From the NCBI GenBank assembly GCA_963719885.1, contig CAVRDP010000007.1, positions 124,001 to 188,000 on the forward strand: a stretch of DNA of 64,000 nucleotides, in the 5' to 3' direction. Each line of letters starts with the position of its first letter. The first letter of the stretch is position 1. Source of the DNA: JANXQG01 sp963719885. Lineage in GTDB: Bacteria; Planctomycetota; Planctomycetia; Pirellulales; Thermoguttaceae. The position numbers and the translations under genes are program-made. Below, piece after piece: positions 1 through 10,832 of this stretch. The notes beneath the pieces were generated by a model. It had not been told where the DNA came from, did not search any database, and worked only from the letters and a program-made list of their open reading frames with translations.

Positions 1-186
1 CATGCCCTCCTGGGCGAGGCGGTCGAGGTTCGGCGTCTTGTTGATCCGGCCGCTATAGGCGCTGATGGCGTGGGCCGCATGGTCGTCGGCCATGATGTAC
101 AGAATATTCGGCCGCGACGGGGCCTCGGCAGCGATTGCCGCGGAAGCAAGAGAGGCGATCAGGAGCGCGACAAGGATTGACTTCAT
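1..186 (-). CDS. Sulfatase, N-terminal fragment
   Basis: Only the first 62 codons are in the window; the gene runs off the left edge. The start is the ATG at 186-184. The product opens with a Sec signal peptide (MKSILVALLIASLASAAIAA), then the strand RPNILYIMADDHAAHAIS and KTPNLDRLAQEGM. The NILxIMADDH segment, with its paired Asp residues for the calcium ion, is the classic N-terminus of the alkaline-phosphatase-like sulfatases that are abundant in planctomycetes. Such enzymes hydrolyse sulfate esters in the periplasm and need a Cys/Ser-to-formylglycine conversion in a motif that lies outside this fragment. It is transcribed away from the FGE-domain genes that follow. Substrate cannot be judged. 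Confidence 0.85.
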   Translation of the reverse strand, partial: MKSILVALLIASLASAAIAAEAPSRPNILYIMADDHAAHAISAYSGRINKTPNLDRLAQEGM

Positions 187-486
187 GGGTAAGGTTCCTC
201 GGGGGGACAAGTCAGATCGCGAATTATAGGCTTGACTTGCCCGGCTGCGACTGACGTGGGGCAAGTCCGGCCGACATTACGTAAGTATTCCATTCTTGCT
301 TTTGCAGTGCAAGACTTCGGGATCGACGGAAACCTTACTCTTGGAGGTGGGACGATGGAGGCCCACACGACTTGCCTTGTGGATCGGCTTCCTGACCTTT
401 CACAGCAGGTGATTCTCGCCCCCAGGGGAATGCGGTCGAGGTTTCCTGGGGTGTGGAGTTAGGCTTGAGAATTTTACGGATGACCC

Positions 487-891
487 ATGAACAACGACAA
501 CAAAACCGCCGTCAGGCCGAAACTCAAAAGGGTGGTGAGCACCGGCAAGACCAGAGCAAGCAAGGAGGCTGCCGCCAGGAGAACTGCGGCCAGGGAAGCC
601 TATCGTGCCAAGATCGAGGCCCTGCTTGATAAGTCAAGAGATGAACAATTGACCGACGTGTGGGAACGAATTTGCCCTTTCGCTATTGACCCGGCGTGCG
701 AATTGCCGGATCGTCGCGGGATCATTAAAGACCTGGCTGACTTCGCCGTGGTGCTACGGCCGAGCCTGTACGGCATGCAGGCCCATGGATTCTGTCGGCT
801 AATTGAGAAATATGCCGCCTCCGAGTCTCGCCAGCCCGACGGGCGCCTTCACGCCCCATCATGCCGGCTTCAACATTCGGCCCTGAATTGA
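487..891 (+). CDS. Hypothetical small basic protein
   Basis: A 134-residue frame starting at ATG 487. The first ~70 residues are rich in Lys, Arg and Ala and look helical; the middle (WERICPFAIDPACELPDRRG) looks like ordinary protein. The last ~25 residues (SESRQPDGRLHAP onwards) have a composition closer to random high-GC frames, so the true end may be lost through a frameshift. There is no strong ribosome-binding site. I do not recognise a family. It could be a real lineage-specific gene or a chance frame. Confidence 0.35.
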   Translation: MNNDNKTAVRPKLKRVVSTGKTRASKEAAARRTAAREAYRAKIEALLDKSRDEQLTDVWERICPFAIDPACELPDRRGIIKDLADFAVVLRPSLYGMQAHGFCRLIEKYAASESRQPDGRLHAPSCRLQHSALN

Positions 892-1339
892 AAAGGGCCT
901 CTCCGATCGACGGATATAACCCGTGTGACCATGCGCCATTGCACCCAAAGGGCGATTGCTCTTGTCGTGGATACGGCGGATTATTCTGTAGATGCTGATT
1001 TCCACCTTTATCGCAACGAAAGGAGGTGAGCAATCAGGAAAACCGAATATGCTCGCTTTGGGCATTTCCTACCTTCCAGGGCGAGGCTTTCGACACAATT
1101 TGAGATCAAACACAACCCGCTTGACTGAGGTCAAGAGGGCGTATCATGCCGAAGGGCACGAGTTAATGCCGCCCGGAGCGAAAGGTAATTTCGATCCGGG
1201 CTTTTTTTCAGGGGCGAGTCAATTTGTGGAACTTTATGCCCGTGACGCTACCGCCGCCCCGGCCGATAGCGCCAGTGCCAGTGCCCATTTCCCCGGCACG
1301 CGATCAGCCGACAACCGCCGCCGAGTCTCGGCCGGGCCG
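892..1339. other. Intergenic, no gene seen
   Basis: About 450 bases between the hypothetical protein and the promoter of the first FGE gene. Frames covering it on both strands look like shadows. I see no repeat, RNA gene or convincing hairpin. Confidence 0.5.
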
Positions 1340-1368
1340 TTGATTCCGGGGTGGGCCATCGATATAGT
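1340..1368 (+). promoter_or_regulatory. Sigma-70-like promoter of FGE paralogue 1
   Basis: TTGATT at 1340-1345, a 17-base spacer, then TATAGT at 1363-1368, about 55 bases before the ATG. The same block (-35 TTGATT, 17-base spacer, -10 TATATT) precedes the other two paralogues, so it was probably duplicated with the genes. Confidence 0.6.
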
Positions 1369-1422
1369 TGGTGGAGTCGTACTCTCACGAACAGAACCAT
1401 CTGGGGGTCCCAGGACGCAGCC

Positions 1423-4400
1423 ATGCCGGAGAAGTTCGATCCTTATCACGAGTGGCTGGGAATTCCGGCCGGCGAGCAACCGCCCCACCACTACCGGTTG
1501 TTGGGGATTCCGCCGTTCGAGGAGAGCCCCACAGTCATCGAGAATGCCGCCGACCGGCAGATGGCCCATCTGCGGACGTTCCAGGCAGGCAAACATGCCG
1601 CCGACTCGCAGCGGCTGCTCAACGAGGTGGCGGCGGCCAAAGTCTGCCTGCTCAATCCGGGGAAGAGGACCGCTTACGACCAGTTGCTCCGGCGAAAGGA
1701 TCGTCCGACGGTCCTCCCCACGGCCCGACCCTTGCCGGATCCTTCCCAAGCAGGGCTTGCCGAGATCTTCGAGACGCCGATCGCGGGTACCTCGGCGATC
1801 GGCTCGAAGCGCCCGGCGAAGAAGTCTCGGCCCAATCCTACGCCGCTCATCGTTGTGGCAGCGCTGACCGTGGCGGCGGTCGGACTGGCGCTGTGGGTGG
1901 CCGTCGGCCACGACAATACGCCAAGCAACGGAGGAATTGCGAAGGTTGGGAATCCGGCCACCGCGGCCGCGCCCGCGAAGGAAGCCTGCGCCGAAGTCGC
2001 CGGGGCCTCCGAAGAAGGAGACGGCCGCCCCGGCAACCATGAACACCCCCGTTCCCATGGGGCCCAAGGAAGAGCCGAAATCTCCGGATCTGAAATCCGA
2101 AACTCCAAAATCCCTGCCGGTGGCGGTGGCCGAGGCCAAGCCCCAACCTAAAGAAGTTAACACCGCGGCAGCAAACGTTGTTGCTGCACACAATTGGCCT
2201 GCCGCGAAGCCGGAGCCGGACGAGGAGAAGGCCCCTGCCAAGAAGCTTGCTCCGCCATCGGTGGAGGAGCAGAAGCGGCTGATGGGCGAGATTGATGAGG
2301 TCTACAAGCCCAGCGCGGCCAAGGACCAGGCAGCCAAGGCAGCCCTGGCCCACAAACTGCTGGAGGATGGCCGCAAGAACGAGGGCAACCGGGCCGAGCA
2401 GTTCGTGTTGCTCCGCCGCGCCGGAGAGATTGCGCGTGACGCGGGCGAGGCGGACCTGATGCTGGAAGCGGTGGATGCGATCGTCGACGCGGGGTTCGAC
2501 ATCCGGCCGTGTCCGGTGAAGGCCCGGCTGCTGAAGCAGCTCGTCGAGCACGGCACCGCCCAGGTTTCGACCGTCAGTGCGTCCTGCGTGAAGTTCGCCG
2601 AAGAGGCCGCCGCCAGCGGCGCGGTCGACGAGGCCCTCGACGTGCTGGAAGTGGCCAAGAAATCTCTGCCCAAGTCGATCGTGCGGGCGCACGCCGACTT
2701 GCGAACGGCAAAAGCCGCATTGGCTCATGCACGCACGCCGGCCGACAAAGAGGAGCAGGAGAAGAAGGTCGAGGAGGCGCAAGGAGCCGTGGATTCGGTG
2801 AAGTCTGCAGAGTTGGCGGTGGCCGAGTGTGCCAAGGGCCTTCAGGAAGCTCGGCTCGAGCACGAAGCGATATCTGCGGCCGAGGAGAAACTTAAGACCG
2901 CGCCTGATGATCCGGAGGCATGCCTGACTCTCGGCCGTTGGTATTGCTTCCAGCAGGACGATTGGGACGAAGGTCTGAAACTCTTGGCCAAAGGGAGCGA
3001 TGACGCCTTGAAATCGCTGGCCGCGGAGGAACTGGCCTCGAGACCTTCCAAGGCCGAGGACAAGGTCGCCCGCGGCGATGCCTGGTGGGAATCGGCCGAG
3101 AAGGCCGCGGGCAAGACCAAGGCCGCCATGCGGCGGCGTGCCGGTGATTGGTATCAGGAGGCGCTGCCCGACCTGGCGCCAGGCCTGGGAAAAACGAGGG
3201 TGGAAAAACGTCTTGCGGAAGCGGCTGACGAGCCGCCGCCGAAGGCAAATAGTCGGGCCGTGGGGATCCGTCCGCCACTGGCCGTCGCGCCCTTCAACGA
3301 AAAAACCGCCAAGCAACACCAGGCGCGGTGGGCCAGGTACCTTCACGTGCCTGTGGTACAAACCAACTCGATCGGCATGAAGTTGGTGCTTATCCCGCCA
3401 GGCGAGTTTCTCATGGGCTCGCCCAAGGAACTGATCGAAGAGGAGTTGCGGCTACACGGCGACGACGGCTGGTACAAGGACCATCTGCCGAGCGAGGGGC
3501 CGCAGCACCGGGTGCGGATTACCAAACCCCATTGGTTGGGCGCGACGGACGTAACCCAGCAGGAGTACCAGCGCGTGATGGGCAGCAATCCGAGCAAGTT
3601 CCAAGGGGACCCGAAAAGGCCAGTCGAGCAAGTGTCGTGGGACGACGCGGTGGAGTTCTGCCGTAGGCTGTCCGAACTACCTGGGGAACAGGCGGCCAAG
3701 CGGCGGTACGCTCTGCCGACCGAGGCGCAGTGGGAGCATGCCTGCCGTGCGGGAACGACGACCCGCTGGTATTCGGGCGATGACGAGGCGGGATTAGCTG
3801 CTGTCGCGTGGTGCGACAAAAACGCGGGCGGTCAGACGCACCCGGTGGGGCAGAGACCGGCCAACGCCTGGGGGCTGTACGACATGCATGGAAACGTGTG
3901 GCAGTGGTGCCAGGATTGGTATGACCAGGAGTACTATGCGAAGTCACCTGTGGAGAATCCCACGGGACCTGCAACTGGCTCGTACCGCGTGCTTCGCGGC
4001 GGTCCCTGCTGGCGCCCGGCGGCGCACTGCCGGTCGGCGAACCGCCACAACGTCGCGGCCGGGTACCGCGACCACGACCTGGGCTTCCGCGTTTGCCTAG
4101 TTATTGCCGACACGGCGGCTGAGCCCGCGAAGACGAGCCGTTCCATCAATAGTGCCAAGCTTCCGCTGGCTCGACCGCCAACAAGCCGCCACCGGCTGTC
4201 GCGCCGTTCAACGAAAAGACCGCCAGGCAGTACCAGACGCGTTGGGCCAAATACCTTCACGTACCCGTGGTCCAAGCCAACTCCATCGGCATGACGCTCG
4301 TGCTCATTCCGCCCGGCGAGTTCGACATGGGCTCGCCGAAAGAGCTGATCGACGGGGAGTTGAAGGCACATGGCGATGACGGCTGGTACAAGAACCATTT

Positions 4401-5945
4401 GCCGAGCGAGGGGCCGCAGCACCACGTGCGGATTACCAAGCCCTTTTGGCTGGGTGCCACGGACGTGACGCAGGAGGAGTACCAGCGCGTAATGGGCAGC
4501 AATCCGAGCAAGTTCCAAGGCGGTTCGAGAAGGCCGGTAGAGCAAGTGTTGTGGGACGAGGCCGTGGACTTCTGCCGCCGGCTGTCGGAGTTGCCGAGGG
4601 AAAAGGCGGCCAAGCGACGCTACGGCTTGCCGACAGATGCACAGTGGGAGTATGCCTGCCGTGCGGGAACGACGACCCGCCGCTATTCGGGCGACGACGA
4701 GCCGGGGTTGCTTGATGTGGCGTGGTTCAACATGAATGCGGGCGGTCAGACGCACCCCGTGGGGCAGAAGCGACCGAACGTCTGGGGGCTGTACGACATG
4801 TACGGCAACGTCTGGCAGTGGTGCCGGGACTGGCAGGACATGGGTTATTATGCGCGGTCGCCGACCGACGATCCGGCGGGACCCTCTTCGGGCGGGAATC
4901 ACCTGCTTCGCGGCGGTAGCTGGAACTACGGGGCGAATTATTGCCGGTCGGCGTGCCACCTCGGCTACCCACCCAGCGAGCGCGACAGCCACCTAGGCTT
5001 CCGCGTCTGCCTGGTAATTGCCGAGACGGCGGCCGAGGCGCGAAGACGAGCCGTAGCAACGATGCCGCGCAGGCTACCGTTGCCTCAACGGCAAACAAGC
5101 CGCCACTCGCGGTCGCGCCTTTCAACGAAAAGACCGCCAAGCAACACCAATCGCGGTGGGCCAAGTACCTTCGCGTACCCGTGATCCAAACCAATTCCAT
5201 TGCCATGAAGCTCGTGCTCATCCCGCCGGGCGAGTTTCTTATGGGCTCGCCCAAGGAACTGATCGAGGAGGAACTGAAGGCGCATGGCGATGACCAAGAG
5301 TACAAGGGTCATCTGCCGAGCGAGGGACCGCAGCACCGGGCGCGGATTACCAAGCCCTATTGGCTGGGCGCGACGAGCGTGACGCAGGGGGAGTACCAGC
5401 GCGTAGTGGGCAGCAATCCGAGCAACTTCGCAGGGGACCCGAAAAAGCCAGTGGAGCAAGTGACGTGGGATGAGGCCGTGGACTTCTGTCGGAAACTATT
5501 GGAGTCGCCCGGCGAAGAGGCGGCTGGGCGAAAGTACGGGTTGCCGACGGAGGCGCAGTGGGAACACGCCTGCCGTGCGGGAACGACGACTCGCTGGTAT
5601 TCGGGCGGCGACGAGCCGGGATTAGTTGATGTGGCATGGTTCAACAAGAACGCGGTTGGTCAGACGCATTCTGTGGGGCAGAAGCTGCCGAACGCCTGGG
5701 GGCTATATGATATGCACGGGAACGTGTGGGATTGGTGCCAGGATCGGGATGACAAGGAGAATTATACCAACGCGCCTACGGACGATCCGGCGGGACCTGC
5801 CGACGGCGCGGGCCGCGTCTTCCGCGGCGGTTGCTGGGACGACCCGGCGTACCACTGCCGGTCCGCGTACCGCAACAGCTGACGGCCCGGCTCCCGGAAC
5901 CGCGGCCTGGGCTTCCGCGTCTGCCTAGTTCCGGCGGACAAGTGA
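1423..5945 (+). CDS. Multi-domain FGE-fold membrane protein, paralogue 1 (three FGE domains, frameshifted)
   Basis: Starts at ATG 1423 (MPEKFDPYHEWLGIP). In order: a J-domain-like module of ~90 residues lacking the HPD triad, one membrane helix (LIVVAALTVAAVGLALWVAV, residues ~145-165), an Ala/Pro/Lys linker, a helical region (~260-600), then three FGE-sulfatase (C-type-lectin-fold) domains. Each FGE domain shows the GMKLVLIPPGEFLMGSP, WLGATDVTQ, LPTEAQWE(Y/H)ACRAGTTT and GLYDMHGNVWQWC motifs. Compared with its paralogues the frame is broken near 1986 (extra T), 4155 and 5040, and a TGA at 5881-5883 cuts the last domain inside its VR-like segment. Restoring the frame gives ~1500 residues ending VPADK. 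Probably membrane-anchored, with FGE domains used for ligand binding rather than catalysis. Sequencing indels or true decay are both possible. Confidence 0.75.
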
Positions 5946-5975
5946 GGCGAGCGGCGCCGAGTTTTCGACGAGCCG

Positions 5976-6004
5976 TTGATTCGTGGGTGGGCCGTCGCTA
6001 TATT
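5976..6004 (+). promoter_or_regulatory. Sigma-70-like promoter of FGE paralogue 2
   Basis: TTGATT at 5976-5981, 17-base spacer, TATATT at 5999-6004, about 54 bases before ATG 6058. The surrounding ~90 bases are nearly identical to those before paralogue 3. Confidence 0.65.
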
Positions 6005-6057
6005 TAATGGAGTTGTGCCTTCACACCCGGTGCCATCCGAGAATGCCTGACGCAGCC

Positions 6058-9000
6058 ATGTCGGAGAAGTTCGATCCTTATCACGAGTGGCTGGGAATTC
6101 CGGCCGGCGAGCAACCGCCCCACCACTACCGGCTGCTGGGCATACCAGCGTTCGAGGAGAGTGCCACGGTCATCGAAAACGCTGCCAACCAGCGGATGGC
6201 CCATCTGCGGACGTTCCGGGCAGGCAAGCACGCCGCCGAATCGCAGCGGCTGCTCAACGAGGTGGCGGCGGCGAGGGTCTGCCTGCTTAAGCCGGAGAAG
6301 AAGAGCGATTACGACCAGTTGCTGCGGCGAAAGGCTCATCCGGCGGTCCTCCCCACGGCCCGACCCTTGCCGGATCCTTCCCAAGCGGGGCTTGCCGAGG
6401 TCTTCGAGACGCCGATCGCCAGTACCTCGGCGATCGGCTCGAAGCGCCAGGCGAAGAAGCCTCGGCCCAATCCAACGCCGCTCATCGTTGTGGCAGCGCT
6501 GACCGTGGCGGCGGTCGGACTGGCGGTGTGGGTGGCCATCGCGCACGACAATACGGCAAGCAACGGAGGAATTGCGAAGGTTGGGAATCCGGCCACGTCG
6601 GCCGCGCCTGCGAAGGAAGCCGCGCCGAAGTCGCCGGGACCTTTGAAGAAGACCGCCATCCCGGCAACCACGGACATCCCCGCTCCCACAGGGCCCAAGG
6701 AAGAGCCGAAATCTGCGGATCGGAAATCCGAAACTCCGAAATCCGCGCCGGCGGCGGTGGCCGAGGCCAAGTCCCAACCTAAAGAAGACAACACGGCGGC
6801 AGCGAACGTTGTTGCTGCGAACGATTCGCCCGCCGCGAAGCCGGAGCCGGCCGAGGATAAGGCCCCGGCGAAGAAGCTTGCTCCGCCATCGGTGGAGGAG
6901 CAGAAGCGGCTGATGGGCGAGATCGATGAGGTCTACAAGCCCAGCGCGGCCAAGGACCAGGCCGGCAAGGCAGCCCTGGCCCACAAGCTGCTGGAGGATG
7001 GCCGCAAGAACGAGGGCAACCGGGCCGAGCAGTTCGTGTTGCTCCGCCGCGCCGGAGAGATTGCGCGTGACGCGGGCGAGGCGGACCTGATGCTGGAAGC
7101 GGTGGATGCAATCGTCGACGCGGGGTTCGAACGTCCGGCCCTATCCGGTGAAGGCACGGCTCTTGAAGCAGCTCGTCGAGCACGGCGCTGCCCCGGTTTC
7201 GACCGTCAGTGCGTCATGCGTGAAGTTCGCCGAAGAGGCCGCCGCCAATGGCGCCGTTGACGAAGCTCTCGACGTGCTCGACGCGGCCAAGAAGTGCCTA
7301 CCCAAGTCGATCGTGCGGGCACACGCCGACTTGCGAACGGCAAAAGCCGCATTGGCCCATGCACGCACGCCGGCCGACAAAGAGGAGCAAGAGAAGAAGG
7401 TCGAGGAGGCGCAAGGAGCCGTGGATTCAATCAAGTCCGCAGAGCTGGCGGTGGCCGAGTGTACCAAGGGCCTTCAGGAAGCTCGGCGCGAGCAGGAGGC
7501 GATTCAGGCAGCCCAGGAGCGACTTAAGACCGCGCCCGACGACCCGCAGGCATGCCTGACGCTCGGCCGTTGGTATTGCTTCTACCAGGGCGACTGGGAT
7601 GAGGGCCTGAAACTCTTGGCCAAGGGAAGCGATGACGCCCTGAAATCGCTAGCCGCGGAGGAACTGGCCTCGAAACCTGCCAAGGCCGAGGACAAGGTCG
7701 CCCGCGGCGATGCCTGGTGGGAATCGGCCAAGAAGGCCACGGGCAAGGTCAAGGCCGCCATGCGGCGGCGTGCCGGTCATTGGTATCAGGAGGCGCTGCC
7801 GGACCTGGCAACCGGACTGGGAAAAACGAGGGTGGAAAAACGTCTTGCCGAAGCGTCTGAAGAGCACGGGCCGGAGGTGCCGAAGCGACCGGTTCGCAGC
7901 CGTCCGCCACTTGCTGTGGCCCCCTTCGATGAGAAAACGGCCGTGTCGAATCAGGAACGGTGGGCCAAGTACCTTGGCGTGCCGGTCGTCCAAACGAACT
8001 CGATCGGCATGAAACTGGCACTCATTCCTCCTGGCGAATTTGACATGGGCTCGCCGAAGGAGCAAATCGAGAAGGATTTGCGGCTCCACGGCGACGATGG
8101 TTGGTGCCGGGACCGTCTGCGGGACGAGGGCCCGCAGCACCGCGTACGGATTAGCAAGCCGTATTGGCTGGGCCTAACGGACGTGACTCAGGAGGAGTAC
8201 GAGCGTGTAATGGGCAACAATCCAAGCAGATTCAAGGGCGACCCGAAAAGGCCTGTCGAGCAAGTGTCGTGGGACGAAGCCGTGGACTTCTGCCGGAGGC
8301 TGTCGGAGTTGCCTGGAGAAACGGCCGCCAAGCGACGGTATGGGTTGCCGACGGAGGCCCAGTGGGAGTATGCGTGCCGCGCGGGCAGCCGGACTCGATG
8401 GAGTTTCGGCGATGATGAGGCGAAGCTCGGTGAATATGGTTGGTGCCTCGATAATTGTGGCGGGACGACGCACGCGGTGGGCGGGAAGCGGCCGAACGTC
8501 TGGGGCCTATACGATATGTACGGGAACGTCTGGGAGTGGTGCCAGGACTGGTATGACCAGCGTTTTTATGCGAACTCGCCTAGGGATGATCCGAGCGGTC
8601 CTCCGGAGGGCTCGCGCCGCGTGTTTCGCGGTGCCGGATGGCACGACTTGGCGGCGTTCTGCCGGTCGGCGGTGCGCTGCTACGATGAGCCCGGGAAACG
8701 CGACGGAGCTATGGGCTTCCGCGTCTACCTGGTTATTGCGCGCACGGCGGCTGAGCCCGCAAAGACGACCCGTTCCAACGATACTGCGCAAGCTTCTTCT
8801 GGCTCGACCGCCAACAAGCCGCCACTGGCGGTAGCGCCGTTCAACGAGAAGATCGCCAAGCAGCACCAGGCGCGGTGGGCCAGGTACCTTCACGTGCCCG
8901 TGGTCCAAACCAACTCCATCGGCATGAAGCTCGTACTCATCCCGCCGGGTGAGTTTCTTATGGGCTCGCCCAAGGAACTGATCGAGGAGGAGCTGCGGCT

Positions 9001-10720
9001 GCACGGTGGCGACCCTTTCTGGTACGGGGATCGTCTGCCGAGCGAGGGGCCACAGCACCGGGTTCGGATTACCAAGCCCTATTTGCTCGGCGCGACGAGC
9101 GTGACGCAAGAGGAGTACCAGCGTGTCATGGGCAGCAATCCGAGCAAATCCCAAGAGGATCCGAAAAGGCCAGTGGAGCAAGTGTCTTGGGACAACGCCG
9201 TGGAATTCTGCCGGAGGCTGTCGGAGTTGCCTGGGGAAAAGGCGGCCAAGCGACGGTATGGTCTGCCGACGGAGGCCCAGTGGGAGTATGCCTGCCGTGC
9301 GGGAACGACAACCCGCCGGTATTCGGGTGACGATGTGGCGGGATTAGTTAATGATGTGGTGTGGTTCGACAAGAACGCGGGTGGTCAGACGCACCCCGTG
9401 GGGCAGAAGCGGGCCAACGCCTGGGGGCTCTATGACATTTCCGGCAATGTGTTTGAGTGGTGCCAGGACTGGTACGACAAGGATTATTATGCAAAGTCGG
9501 CCACGGACGATCCGGCGGGGCCTCCCGGTGGCTCACGCCGCGTGAACCGTGGCGGTAGCTGGCGCTACCCGGCGTGGTTCTGCCGGTCGGCGTACCGCGG
9601 CAATGACGAGACCTGGGCCCACTACGACAGCGAGGGCTTCCGCGTCTGCCTGGTAAGTGCCGACGCGGTGGTGGAGCGGGCGAAGACGAGCCGTGCCAAC
9701 GATTTCCCGCAGGCTACTGCTGCTTCGACCGGCGACAAGTCATCACCCGCCGTCGCCAGTCCTGATTCTCAATCCTCCGCTGGTCTTCCCGCCGTCGGCA
9801 GTCTTGTCGGCGCCGATGGCAAATGGAAACTTCCGCGCGGCGCTCCGCATCCCGCCGTTGCCCCTTTTAATGAAACGACCGCGAAGCAGCACCAAGCGCG
9901 GTGGGCCAAGTACCTTCGCGTACCCGTGGTCCAAAGCAACTCCATCGGAATCAAGCTCGTGCTCATCCCGCCGGGCGAGTTTCTTATGGGCTCGCCCAAG
10001 GAACTGATCGACGAGGAGTTACGGGTACATGGCGGCGAGGCCTGGTACGTGGAGCATTTGCCCGCCGAGGGGCCGCAGCACCGCGTGCGGATTACAAAGC
10101 CCTATTGGCTGGGCGCGACGAGCGTGACGCAGGAGGAATACGAGCGTTTGATGCACAGCAATCCGAGCAAGTTCCAAGGGGAGCCGAAAAGGCCAGTGGA
10201 GCAAGTGTCTTGGGAAGACGCGGTGGAATACTGTCGAAGGCTATCGGAGCTGCCTGGGGAAAAGGCGGCCAATCGACGGTACGGGTTACCGACGGAGGCA
10301 CAGTGGGAGTATGCCTGCCGCGCAGGGAACGAAGGCCGGTGGTGCTTCAGCGCCCAGCCCAATCCTTTCCCCGAAGTAGTGGAAGAGAAGCTGTTGGGCG
10401 AGTATGCTTGGTTCGCCGACAACAACAAGACGAATGGGGCGACGCACCCTGTCGCGCAGAAGCGGGCCAACGCCTGGGGGCTTTTTGACGTGCACGGGAA
10501 CGTAAGGGAGTGGTGCGCGGACTGGTATGACGGCAAGTACTACGCGGCTTCACCGACGGACGATCCGACGGGGCCCATCACCGGCTCGGGCCGTGTTGCC
10601 CGCGGCGGCCTCTGGTACTACTACGCGAGGGACTGCCGGACCACTAACCGAAACGGCAGGCCCGGAAACCGCTACGACTTCGTGGGCTTCCGCGTCTGCC
10701 TGGTTCCGGCGGAAAAGTAA
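6058..10720 (+). CDS. Multi-domain FGE-fold membrane protein, paralogue 2 (three FGE domains, one frameshift)
   Basis: Starts at ATG 6058 (MSEKFDPYHEW). Same plan as its neighbours: J-like module, membrane helix, Lys/Ala/Pro linker, helical region, then three FGE domains (about 7900-8750, 8820-9660 and 9860-10720). One base too many near 7130 (GAACGTCC where the paralogues have GACATCC) splits it into two frames; repaired length is ~1550 residues. Each FGE domain ends in a segment of the pattern RVxRGGxW...CRxxxR...GFRV, which is highly diverged between domains while the preceding core is conserved. It ends LVPAEK, and the DNA after the stop resembles that after the transposon-borne DGR target gene. 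Function unknown; surface or periplasmic ligand binding is an inference from the fold. Confidence 0.8.
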
Positions 10721-10750
10721 GGCGAGCGGAGCCGAGTTCTAGTCGAGCCG

Positions 10751-10779
10751 TTGATTCGGGGGTGGGCCATCGCTATATT
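10751..10779 (+). promoter_or_regulatory. Sigma-70-like promoter of FGE paralogue 3
   Basis: TTGATT at 10751-10756, 17-base spacer, TATATT at 10774-10779, ~53 bases before ATG 10833. Conserved with the regions before paralogues 1 and 2. Confidence 0.65.
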
Positions 10780-10832
10780 TAATCGAGTTGCGCCTTCACA
10801 CACGGTGCCATCCGAGAATGCCTGACACAGCC

